Shown: positions 1 through 5,654, counted from the stretch's first letter. The stretch is DNA of 10,124 nt from Bacillota bacterium (GCA_003242505.1 QGUP01000040.1:1-10124), one strand, 5' to 3'. Notes: generated by a model from the sequence alone, not told the origin. Made by a program: numbers and translations.

Positions 1-1919
1 ACCCCCGGGTGGGGTATAATTTCCGGTGGGCCGCTGTCTTCACCCTGCCCATCTTCGTCGAGGCCATGGTGTTGATGCCCCTGGGCATCCACACGGTGCT
101 GATGAACCCATACCTCCAGTTTGCCCTGGCCACGGTGGTCCAGTTCGGCCCCGGGTGGCAGTTCTACCGCCGGGCGTGGGCCAACCTCCGCCACGGCACC
201 GCCAATATGGACGTGCTGGTGGCCCTGGGCACCAGCGCGGCCTACCTGTACAGCGTGGCCAACACGTTCTTTGTCCACGGCCACCTCTACTACGAGGCCG
301 GGGCGACGGTGCTCACCCTGATCATCCTGGGGAAGCTCCTGGAGGCCATCGCCAAGGGCCGGACCTCGGAGGCGATCCGGAAGCTTCTCAGCCTCCAGGC
401 CCGGACCGCCCGGGTGATCCGGGAGGGCCGGGAGGTGGAGGTACCCGTGGAGGAGGTCCGGGTCGGCGACCTGGTGGTGGTCCGGCCGGGGGAGAAGATC
501 CCGGTGGACGGGGTGATCGTCGAGGGCGCCTCCAGTGTGGACGAGTCGATGCTCACCGGCGAGAGCATGCCGGTGGACAAGCAGCCCGGGGACAAGGTGG
601 TGGGCGCCACCCTCAACCTGCACGGGAGCTTTGTTTTCCAGGCTACCGCGGTGGGCGCGGAGACCGTCCTGGCCCAGATCATCCGCCGGGTGGAGGAGGC
701 CCAGGGCTCCCGGGCGCCCATCCAGCGGCTGGCGGACACCATCTCCGGCATCTTTGTCCCCGCGGTGCTGGGGATCGCCGCTCTCACCCTCCTGGCCTGG
801 GGCCTCGTCGCCGGCGATTGGGCCGGGGGCCTGAAGGCCGCCACCGCGGTGCTGGTCATCGCCTGCCCCTGCGCCCTGGGCCTGGCGACCCCTACGGCGA
901 TCATGGTGGGCACCGGCAAGGGGGCGGAGACGGGGATCCTCTTCCGGGGCGGCGAGCACCTGGAGAAGGCCCACAAGGTGAAGGTGGTGGTGCTGGACAA
1001 GACCGGCACCATCACCCGGGGGGAGCCAGCGCTGACGGACCTGGTCCCGGCCCCGGGGTTTACGGCGGAGGAGCTGCTGCGCCTGGCCGCGGGGGCGGAG
1101 CAGCGGTCCGAACATCCCCTGGCGGCGGCCATCGTCCGGACCGCCCAGGACCGGGGGCTCGTCCTGCCGGAGCCTGGTGACTTCACCGCCACCCCCGGCC
1201 AGGGGGTCGCCGCAACGGTGGAGGGCCGCCGGGTGCTCGTCGGCAGCCGGAAGCTGATGGCCGGGGCCGGGGTAGACTTTGGGGCCCTGGCGCCGGAGTT
1301 GGAGCGGCTGGAGGCCGAGGGGAAGACCGCCATGCTGGTGGCGGCGGACGGCCGGCCGGCGGGGGTGCTGGCGGTCGCGGACACGGTGAAGCCCTCCGCT
1401 GCGGCGGCCATCGCCGAACTGAAGCGGATGGGCATTGAGGTGGTGATGCTCACCGGCGACAACCGCCGCACCGCGGCGGCCATCGCCCGGGAGGTGGGGA
1501 TCGACCGGGTGGTGGCGGAGGTGCTGCCGGAGGAGAAGGCCGCGGAGGTGGAAAAGCTGAAGGCGGGCGGCCGGGTGGTGGCCATGGTGGGAGACGGCAT
1601 CAACGACGCCCCGGCCCTGGCCACCGCGGACGTGGGCATCGCCATCGGCACCGGGACCGATATCGCCATCGAGACCGCGGACATCACCCTGATGTCCGGC
1701 GACCTCCGGGGGATCCCGGCGGCGATCCGGCTCAGCCAGAAGACCATGCGGAAGATCCGCCAGAACCTCTTCTGGGCCTTCATCTACAACACCCTGGGGA
1801 TTCCCCTGGCGGCCCTGGGGATGCTCACCCCGATGATCGCCGGCGCCGCCATGGCCCTCAGCTCCGTCTCCGTGGTGACCAACTCGCTGCTCCTCAAGCG
1901 GTTCGATCCCCGGGCGTAA
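1..1919 (+). CDS. copA: Cu(I)-exporting P1B-type ATPase, 5' end cut by window edge
   Basis: Membrane ATPase that pumps Cu(I) out of the cytoplasm. The frame is open to the left edge, so the GTG at 9 is probably not the true start. The usual N-terminal heavy-metal domain(s) would lie outside the window; what is visible starts at the first P1B helix. Residues counted from position 9: actuator-domain TGES near 184-187, metal-site CPC at 286-288 in a membrane helix, phosphorylation motif DKTGT at 330-334, SEHP (P1B nucleotide domain) at 367-370, TGDN at 482-485 and GDGINDAP at 528-535. A YN pair (helix 7) and MALSS (helix 8) near the C-terminus match the Cu(I) subgroup IB-1 rather than Zn/Cd pumps. 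The copper chaperone gene follows 68 bp downstream on the same strand, supporting a copper-export operon. No promoter or metal-sensor operator is in view. Confidence 0.96.
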   Translation, partial: PRVGYNFRWAAVFTLPIFVEAMVLMPLGIHTVLMNPYLQFALATVVQFGPGWQFYRRAWANLRHGTANMDVLVALGTSAAYLYSVANTFFVHGHLYYEAGATVLTLIILGKLLEAIAKGRTSEAIRKLLSLQARTARVIREGREVEVPVEEVRVGDLVVVRPGEKIPVDGVIVEGASSVDESMLTGESMPVDKQPGDKVVGATLNLHGSFVFQATAVGAETVLAQIIRRVEEAQGSRAPIQRLADTISGIFVPAVLGIAALTLLAWGLVAGDWAGGLKAATAVLVIACPCALGLATPTAIMVGTGKGAETGILFRGGEHLEKAHKVKVVVLDKTGTITRGEPALTDLVPAPGFTAEELLRLAAGAEQRSEHPLAAAIVRTAQDRGLVLPEPGDFTATPGQGVAATVEGRRVLVGSRKLMAGAGVDFGALAPELERLEAEGKTAMLVAADGRPAGVLAVADTVKPSAAAAIAELKRMGIEVVMLTGDNRRTAAAIAREVGIDRVVAEVLPEEKAAEVEKLKAGGRVVAMVGDGINDAPALATADVGIAIGTGTDIAIETADITLMSGDLRGIPAAIRLSQKTMRKIRQNLFWAFIYNTLGIPLAALGMLTPMIAGAAMALSSVSVVTNSLLLKRFDPRA

Positions 1920-1987
1920 GCGGGGCGCTGCCCTGACCTTCGCCTCCGGGCCGCCCGGGTGGCCAATCCTGAGAGAGGTGGGAGAGC

Positions 1988-2197
1988 ATGAACAAGGTGA
2001 CTCTGAAGATCGAGGGGATGTCCTGCGGCCACTGCGTCAAGGCCGTGACCGAGGCCCTGAAGAAGCTTGTCGGCGTGACCGATGCGGAGGTTGCCATCGG
2101 CTCGGCCACGGTGACCTTTGACCCCGGCCAGGTGACCCTGGACCGGATCAAGGCCGCGGTGGAGGAAGAGGGCTACCGGGTGGTCAGCGCCGGTTAG
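1988..2197 (+). CDS. copZ: CopZ-type copper chaperone (heavy-metal-associated domain)
   Basis: A 69-residue single-domain HMA protein expected to bind Cu(I) in the cytoplasm and deliver it to the upstream CopA ATPase. The metal loop GMSCGHC is at residues 10-16, with ligand cysteines C13 and C16. The length and the beta-alpha-beta-beta-alpha-beta pattern ending in EEGYRVV fit a free-standing chaperone. The ATG at 1988 is supported by an AGAGGTG Shine-Dalgarno at 1974-1980 with 7 nt spacing. The gene lies 68 bp after copA with no clear terminator between them, so co-transcription is likely. CopZ and a detached HMA domain of the ATPase are indistinguishable by motif, but the own ribosome site and stop make this an independent protein. 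Confidence 0.95.
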   Translation: MNKVTLKIEGMSCGHCVKAVTEALKKLVGVTDAEVAIGSATVTFDPGQVTLDRIKAAVEEEGYRVVSAG

Positions 2198-2226
2198 CCC
2201 GCCCGGCGGCTTCCCGGATCCCCTGG

Positions 2227-2309
2227 GCGGTGCCGGCCCCTCGGGCTGCTGGTCAGGTCCCGTCTTCCGGCAGCCAGGGCCGGCACCGGCCCGGCGGGGC
2301 CGGCACCGC
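2227..2309. repeat. GC-rich inverted repeats downstream of copZ
   Basis: A 14-bp arm at 2227-2240 (gcggtgccggcccc) is perfectly complementary to 2296-2309. Twelve bases of it (2228-2239) are also complementary to 2277-2288. One left arm could therefore pair with either of two right arms. There is no T-run after either hairpin, so this is not a standard intrinsic terminator. It might be a 3' stabilising or terminator-like structure for the copper operon, or chance in very GC-rich spacer DNA. Confidence 0.45.
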
Positions 2310-2324
2310 GCGGCCGGCCAGGGG

Positions 2325-2355
2325 GCGGTGGCAGGGAGCGGTGGCAGGGAGCGGT
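2325..2355. repeat. 13-bp tandem repeat, about 2.4 copies
   Basis: The unit gcggtggcaggga occurs at 2325-2337 and 2338-2350, followed by a partial unit gcggt at 2351-2355, with no mismatches. It sits in the spacer between copZ and the tRNA-Asn promoter. No function is evident. Confidence 0.7.
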
Positions 2356-2398
2356 AGTCCAGGGGGCGGCCGCGGCCCGGATGTCCAACAATACCCTA

Positions 2399-2428
2399 TT
2401 GACTCCTCCGCCGGAGATGTTGTATTAT
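2399..2428 (+). promoter_or_regulatory. Sigma-A-type promoter for tRNA-Asn
   Basis: A -35 hexamer TTGACT at 2399-2404 and a -10 hexamer TATTAT at 2423-2428 are separated by 18 bp. The expected start is near 2435, about 14 bases before the tRNA 5' end. This is the most AT-rich patch in an otherwise GC-rich spacer. Confidence 0.75.
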
Positions 2429-2448
2429 GACTGATGGCAGCAGCGGAT

Positions 2449-2524
2449 TCCGGCATAGCTCAATGGGTAGAGCATCCGGCTGTTAACCGGAGGGTTGCAG
2501 GTTCGAGTCCTGCTGCCGGAGCCA
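2449..2524 (+). tRNA. tRNA-Asn (GTT), CCA encoded
   Basis: A 76-nt cloverleaf. The acceptor stem TCCGGCA (2449-2455) pairs fully with TGCCGGA (2514-2520), the discriminator is G, and CCA is encoded at 2522-2524. The D stem is GCTC/GAGC, the anticodon stem TCCGG/CCGGA, and the loop CTGTTAA gives anticodon GTT (Asn). The T stem is GCAGG/CCTGC with a TTCGAGT loop. A promoter lies just upstream and a hairpin terminator just downstream, so it is probably its own transcription unit. Confidence 0.97.
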
Positions 2525-2530
2525 AAAGGG

Positions 2531-2558
2531 GAAGCCCGCCGCCAGTGCGGCGGGCTTC
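2531..2558 (+). terminator. Hairpin terminator after tRNA-Asn
   Basis: A perfect 11-bp stem, gaagcccgccg at 2531-2541 with cggcgggcttc at 2548-2558, closed by a 6-nt loop. It begins 7 nt after the tRNA CCA. The following T-tract is poor (ATGTTT), so termination may be moderate. An A-run lies on the other side. Confidence 0.7.
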
Positions 2559-2560
2559 AT

Positions 2561-2632
2561 GTTTCCTGCAAACCGACGGACCGGGGTGCGGGTTTCCTAT
2601 GTTTCCGATAACCCGACGCACCGGGCTGCGGG
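2561..2632. repeat. Degenerate direct repeat, 40-bp period
   Basis: Two 32-base units, 2561-2592 and 2601-2632, match at 26 of 32 positions by hand alignment. Both start GTTTCC and end TGCGGG. They fill the spacer between the tRNA-Asn terminator and the next tRNA promoter. Two copies only, so this is not a CRISPR array; it may be an old tandem duplication. Confidence 0.45.
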
Positions 2633-2639
2633 CGCCGTC

Positions 2640-2668
2640 TTGTCCGGGACCCTCCGGCGGCGTAGAAT
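2640..2668 (+). promoter_or_regulatory. Sigma-A-type promoter for the CAT tRNA
   Basis: A -35-like TTGTCC at 2640-2645 and a -10 TAGAAT at 2663-2668 have the ideal 17-bp spacing. The expected start is near 2675, about 18 bases before the tRNA 5' end. Confidence 0.65.
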
Positions 2669-2692
2669 AAAAAGAAGGATGCGATTCGCCAG

Positions 2693-2767
2693 GGGCCCAT
2701 AGCTCAACGGTAGAGCAGGTGACTCATAATCACTTGGTTGGGGGTTCGAATCCCTCTGGGCCCACCA
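2693..2767 (+). tRNA. tRNA with CAT anticodon, probably tRNA-Ile2 (or elongator Met)
   Basis: A 75-nt cloverleaf with acceptor stem GGGCCCA/TGGGCCC (2693-2699 and 2757-2763), discriminator A and encoded CCA at 2765-2767. The D stem is GCTC/GAGC, the anticodon stem GGTGA/TCACT, the loop CTCATAA gives anticodon CAT, and the T stem is GGGGG/CCCTC with one G-T pair. The G1-C72 pair rules out initiator tRNA. C4-G69 and C5-G68 in the acceptor stem are the features the lysidine synthetase TilS is known to use on tRNA-Ile2. The anticodon arm also resembles E. coli ileX as I recall it. I therefore favour an AUA-reading Ile tRNA, although automatic tools usually label such genes Met. Confidence 0.93.
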
Positions 2768-2771
2768 GACG

Positions 2772-2817
2772 AAAAGCCGCCCCGGAAGCGGGTTTCCGCT
2801 GTCCGGGGCGGCTTTTT
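2772..2817 (+). terminator. Rho-independent terminator after the CAT tRNA
   Basis: A long stem, 2772-2786 (aaaagccgccccgga) with 2802-2816, encloses a second small hairpin (agcgg/ccgct) and runs into TTTTT. It begins 5 nt after the tRNA CCA. A strong intrinsic terminator that separates the tRNA from the cas6 region. Confidence 0.85.
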
Positions 2818-2833
2818 CTGTTTCACGAACCCC

Positions 2834-2879
2834 TGGTTCGGGTTCGCGGGCATTCGAGCCCACCATATGGAAATCCGCC
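2834..2879 (+). repeat. Degenerate copy of the 3' half of the CAT tRNA
   Basis: TGGTT at 2834-2838 (variable loop), GGTTCG at 2841-2846 and GCCCACCA at 2858-2865 occur in the same order as in the tRNA at 2693-2767. GGTTCG and GCCCACCA keep the same 11-nt spacing. The match continues past CCA: 2858-2879 equals 2760-2781 at 18 of 22 positions. The offset is 98 bp. It could be a tandem-duplication remnant or a decayed attachment site left by an element that used this tRNA. Chance similarity cannot be excluded because the central 11 bases match poorly. Confidence 0.4.
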
Positions 2880-3055
2880 TTCGCATTCTCTCGGATGCCA
2901 TGCTCCGTCTGGAAGGCGGGCACAAGGAGTCCAACTGTGCGGCGACCAAAATACCCATCAGGAAGATGTTTGAGCGGTTGGCTGTGTTGGCGGCGGTACC
3001 GCCTGATGCGGGCGGCGACGCCTTGTTGACCACACCGGCCGGGGGAGGGCTTCGC
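2867..3055 (+). other. In-frame leader upstream of cas6, possible gene remnant
   Basis: A stop-free stretch from ATG 2867 runs in the same frame into cas6 and would encode 63 residues starting MEIRLRILSDAM. That opening looks like the first beta strand of a RAMP-type Cas protein, after which the resemblance ends. There is no Shine-Dalgarno before ATG 2867, and G+C is lower than in cas6. Options: a true N-terminal extension of Cas6, the fused remains of a deleted neighbouring cas gene, or leader DNA that happens to be open. I consider the cas6 start at 3056 more likely. Confidence 0.35.
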
Positions 3056-3823
3056 TTGGCAGAAGTACAACCGCTGCGCGTCCGTCTGGTCCTGGAAGGG
3101 CCGGCGGGTGTGCTCCACGTACCCGTTCACTACAACGAGGTGATCCAGGGGCTCATCTACCGGTACCTGGACCCGGACCTGGCCGGACATATTCACGATG
3201 GGGGCTACCCCGAGGGCCCGCGGCGGTTCAAGCTTTTCACCTTTTCCCGCTTGCTGGGGCGGTGGGAGCGGGCAGGTGACCGGCTGCGGTTCCGGGGACC
3301 CGTGTCCCTGGTGGTGGCCAGTCCCGTGCCGGGTTTTGTCGCGTCGCTGGTCAGCCGGTTCCTCTCCGTGGGGACTCTGCAGGTGGCGGACCAGCCAACC
3401 CGGCTGCTGGCGGTGGAAACGGAGGCGGTGCCCCAGCCCTCCGGCCCTGTGCGAGTCAAGTTGCTTTCGCCCCTGACCGTGTACACCACCCTCCAGACGA
3501 ATCAGGGTCGGTATACCTACTACTTCTCACCCTTTGAAGAAGGCTTTGCCGCCCAGGTACTGCGCAACCTGGAGCGAAAGCTGCACGCCTTGACGGGGAA
3601 CAGCCAACCGCTCGGGGGTGCCTTCCGCCCGGTGCGGGTAAGCGACAGGAACCTGCACATCGTCCGCTACAAGGGAACCGTCATCAAGGGCTGGACAGGG
3701 ATCTACGAACTGGACGTGCCGCCGGAGGCTTTCCGCCTGGCCTACCTGGCGGGCCTGGGTTCGAAGAATTCCCAGGGCTTTGGCTGTATTGCCCTGTGGG
3801 AGAGAAGTGGCCCTGGCGATTGA
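3056..3823 (+). CDS. cas6: CRISPR pre-crRNA endoribonuclease Cas6, orphan
   Basis: A metal-independent RNase of the RAMP fold that cuts CRISPR precursor RNA in type I and III systems. From TTG 3056 it is 255 residues, close to the usual 230-260. Family signatures: an N-terminal beta strand RVRLVLEG, then VHYNEVIQGLIYRYL, a candidate catalytic His in HIHDGGY, RRFKLFTFSRLLG, LLSPLTVYTT, YYFSPFE, YKGTVIKGW, and the C-terminal glycine-rich loop GLGSKNSQGFG. TTG 3056 is chosen because a strong GGGGGAGGG lies at 3041-3049 (7 nt from GGAGG to the codon) and because family homology begins here. An in-frame ATG at 2867 would add 63 residues but has no Shine-Dalgarno and unusual sequence. No repeat array, cas1/cas2 or effector gene is in view, so it either serves an array elsewhere or is a relic. 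No promoter is recognisable. Confidence 0.93.
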   Translation: MAEVQPLRVRLVLEGPAGVLHVPVHYNEVIQGLIYRYLDPDLAGHIHDGGYPEGPRRFKLFTFSRLLGRWERAGDRLRFRGPVSLVVASPVPGFVASLVSRFLSVGTLQVADQPTRLLAVETEAVPQPSGPVRVKLLSPLTVYTTLQTNQGRYTYYFSPFEEGFAAQVLRNLERKLHALTGNSQPLGGAFRPVRVSDRNLHIVRYKGTVIKGWTGIYELDVPPEAFRLAYLAGLGSKNSQGFGCIALWERSGPGD

Positions 3824-4199
3824 GGTGGCCGAGCGGAAAGCCGGCAGGAAGGCGCCCGCGGCACGTCGCATGCCCAGTTGACACTTCAAGAAACCCTTTG
3901 GATTTTACGGGTTCCCTCAAGATGGAAGAGCAGAATTGCGTCCGACGCCCCGTTGCGTAGTGAGGATATCGGCGGGTGCCAATGGACAGGACTTGCACTC
4001 CGCAACGACTGTCGGTCCTGGCAATTTCGCACGGGTATCCTGTGGAATCGCACAACGGACCGCTGGACAGCAGCAAGCCAACACACAACCTGGTGAGGAA
4101 GAGGACCTGGGGTGGGGCGTGGCCCCACCCCTCGATCTGATGCATACGACTGGAGTCGGCCCGGTGGCCTGATTTCCTCGCCGCGTGGAGGTATGGAAG
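3824..4199. other. Lower-GC gap without a convincing gene
   Basis: These 376 bp between cas6 and the next gene hold no reading frame I can support. G+C falls to about 55% (33 of 60 in 3901-3960). A perfect TTGACA is at 3878-3883, but at 17-bp spacing it has only a poor -10 (GATTTT), so a promoter is doubtful. The cas6 frame stays open for about 90 codons after its stop (to 4096) without recognisable protein features or a ribosome site. No CRISPR repeats, tRNA or transposase was found. A strong hairpin near 4109-4131 is listed separately. Confidence 0.5.
4109..4131. promoter_or_regulatory. Perfect 10-bp GC hairpin with 3-nt loop
   Basis: ggggtggggc at 4109-4118 is perfectly complementary to gccccacccc at 4122-4131 around a GTG loop. 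No T-run follows on the plus strand and no clear A-run precedes it, so it is not a textbook terminator in either direction. It lies 69-91 bases before the ATG of the next gene and may shape its 5' leader, or end transcription from cas6 weakly. Confidence 0.5.
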
Positions 4200-4574
4200 A
4201 TGACCTGCATGCGGATCCTGGGTTTCCTGGCGGTCTTGCTCGCCGCCTGGACGGGAGGATGGCCGTTCGGTAAGGCCGACGAACTGCCGTGGACTGCCTC
4301 CCCGCCACCCCCTGCCCCGGACTCCACTCTCTTCAACGAGAGAGACCCAGACAAGCGACCGGTGATTCACGAGTTCTTGGTCACACCCATCGCTGAAAGG
4401 AGCGGATGGCTCATCGTACCCGTTGAAGCCTGGCAATTGACGGCGTGGGTTGACAACGCCGACGAAGTTACCTTCTATGGCTACTCAGTAGACCAGAACA
4501 AAGAATTCGATCCTGACATGAACGGGATTGTCGAGAGGGGGCCCCACAAGGCACCACAGTCAGCGGTCACATGA
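4200..4574 (+). CDS. Exported protein of unknown function, N-terminal part (frameshifted gene)
   Basis: I do not recognise a named family. The start ATG 4200 is chosen for the GGAGGT Shine-Dalgarno at 4187-4192 with 7 nt spacing. The product opens with a short basic start and a hydrophobic run (ILGFLAVLLAAW), a likely Sec signal peptide without a lipobox cysteine, then a proline-rich linker (SPPPPAPD). A beta-strand-rich segment follows (VIHEFLVTP, WQLTAWVDNADEVTFYGYS), resembling the first half of a bacterial Ig-like domain. As read it stops at 4572-4574 after 124 residues. The final residues after GIVERG look random, and the missing half of the domain lies in another frame downstream; one added G in the run at 4537-4541 would join them into about 170 residues. 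G+C near 55% is far below the flanking genes. It may be co-transcribed with the M14 gene. Confidence 0.6.
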   Translation: MTCMRILGFLAVLLAAWTGGWPFGKADELPWTASPPPPAPDSTLFNERDPDKRPVIHEFLVTPIAERSGWLIVPVEAWQLTAWVDNADEVTFYGYSVDQNKEFDPDMNGIVERGPHKAPQSAVT

Positions 4575-4711
4575 TTTGGACTGCCACCCGTCGGTGGCTG
4601 GCTGGTCGAACATGGGGTGTTTATGCGGTTGCGGAAAATCAGTACGGAAGGACCGTCAGCAAGGTTCTCTTCGTGGCGATTGACCCCTATGAGGAAAAGC
4701 GGAGACGCTGA
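4541..4711 (+). pseudogene. Out-of-frame C-terminal half of the exported protein
   Basis: In the -1 frame relative to the preceding gene, an open stretch reads APQGTTVSGHMIWTAT and continues to VYAVAENQYGRTVSKVLFVA before a tga at 4709-4711. This has the alternating hydrophobic pattern and closing strand of an Ig-like/FN3-like domain (YAVAENQYGRT followed by a VLFVAID strand), which is what the 4200 gene lacks. It has no start site of its own. It ends 46 bp before the next gene's ATG. Either a real one-base deletion inactivated the gene, or this is a sequencing error in the G5C4 run at 4537-4545. Confidence 0.6.
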
Positions 4712-4757
4712 CGGCTCACCTCTGGACGCCCTGGCCACCATCCTGGGAGGAGTTCCG

Positions 4758-5654
4758 ATGCGCCAGGTCACCTTCGAACCGACCAGCGTCACGGCCTTTG
4801 ACCTCTATGAGTTTGGGGACGGCCGGGGACCTGTGGTGATGATCACCGCGGGGATCCACGGCGACGAACAGACCGCCATCCACGCCGCCAGGCTCCTGGT
4901 ACAGAGGCTGGGGGAGGAGCCCGTTCACGGCAAGGTCAAGGTGGTTCCGGTGGCCAACCCGGCCAGCTTCCGGAACCGCACCCGCACGTCCCCCTTCGAC
5001 CAACTGGACCTGAACCGGGTCTTTCCCGGCAGCCCCGCGGGGAGCCAGACCCTGCAACTGGCCCACCGCCTCTGGGAAGAGGCGCAGGAGGCCGAATACA
5101 TCGTGGACCTGCACTGTGCGGGGTGGGGTTCGGTTCCGTATACCCTGGCGCTGTACCAGGAGTTTCCCGCCATGCGGGAGGTGGCGATCGCCCTGGGCAT
5201 TCCGGTGGTGGTTCAGTCGAACGGCACCCGGGGGCAGCTCTTTGTCGAGGCCTGCCATGCCGGCCGGAAAGCGCTGATCATCGAACTGCCCGGGGGCCAG
5301 CCGGGCGGCTTTGTTGACGTCGCCGCCGCTCAGATGGCCTGCGAGGCGGTGCAGAACCTGCTGCGGTTCATCGGCGTGTTGGAGGGCGAGCCCACCCGGT
5401 CGGACGTGGTCTTCTACGGGAGGATTCAGGTTCTGGAAGCCCCCGGCCCCGGCCTCTTCCTGCCCAGCGTGAGGCCCGGAGCCGTGGTCGACGAGGGCAC
5501 GGTGCTGGGCCACTTTGAGGGAGAGCCGGTCCGGGCCCCCTTCGCCGGTGTGGCGGTGAGCGTCAGCCTCCCCCGCTACTGCTTCGCCGGCGAGCGGATG
5601 GTCGGCATCGCCCCGCTGGTTCGCAACGGCATCGGCGGAGGTGCTGTCGCATGA
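4758..5654 (+). CDS. M14-family zinc deacylase (succinylglutamate desuccinylase/aspartoacylase type)
   Basis: Predicted cytoplasmic zinc hydrolase that splits an N-acyl amide bond; the substrate is unknown. It is 298 residues from ATG 4758, chosen for the GGGAGGAG Shine-Dalgarno at 4746-4753 just upstream; the frame is open further 5' but without family sequence. Zinc ligands: H34 and E37 in GIHGDEQTA, and H119 in VDLHCAG. The substrate-binding stretch NPASF...LDLNRVFPG (about residues 70-94) and the catalytic-type E176 in IIELPGG fit the AstE/AspA group. The C-terminal part (GLFLPSVRPG, RAPFAGV) is the small beta domain common in prokaryotic relatives. It shows no signal peptide. Its stop overlaps the next gene's start by 4 bp, so the two are probably co-translated. 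There are no arginine-catabolism (ast) neighbours, so AstE itself is unlikely. Confidence 0.88.
   Translation: MRQVTFEPTSVTAFDLYEFGDGRGPVVMITAGIHGDEQTAIHAARLLVQRLGEEPVHGKVKVVPVANPASFRNRTRTSPFDQLDLNRVFPGSPAGSQTLQLAHRLWEEAQEAEYIVDLHCAGWGSVPYTLALYQEFPAMREVAIALGIPVVVQSNGTRGQLFVEACHAGRKALIIELPGGQPGGFVDVAAAQMACEAVQNLLRFIGVLEGEPTRSDVVFYGRIQVLEAPGPGLFLPSVRPGAVVDEGTVLGHFEGEPVRAPFAGVAVSVSLPRYCFAGERMVGIAPLVRNGIGGGAVA

Noticed and set aside
290..1783. 497-codon antisense frame across copA
   Set aside because: Typical high-GC shadow frame opposite a clearly real gene; low complexity (Ser/Ala/Arg/Pro) and no domain.
2434..2670. Plus-strand frame with RRVAGSSPAAGA
   Set aside because: It is a direct translation of the tRNA-Asn gene and its terminator, another common false ORF.
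2597..3196. Long minus-strand frame encoding residues like QRDSNPQPSDYESPALPLSYGP
   Set aside because: This is the well-known artefact of translating a tRNA gene antisense; it overlaps the CAT tRNA and cas6 and has no independent support.
3818..3850. tRNA-Ser-like start (GAGGTGGCCGAGCGG) at the end of cas6
   Set aside because: The match covers only the acceptor/D-arm start; no anticodon arm, long variable arm or T arm follows.
3884..3935. Possible degenerate CRISPR repeat in the gap after cas6
   Set aside because: No unit recurs at a 60-75 bp period and no palindromic repeat was found, so an array cannot be claimed.
3824..4096. The cas6 frame stays open for about 90 codons after its TGA, suggesting stop readthrough or a separate 72-residue protein
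   Set aside because: Cas6 is complete at the glycine-rich loop before the stop; the extension is Trp/Arg-rich with no recognisable domain, ribosome site or readthrough signal.
3936..4172. 78-codon plus-strand frame in the low-GC gap
   Set aside because: TTG start with no good Shine-Dalgarno, no domain or membrane pattern, and it crosses the strong hairpin; composition suggests chance.
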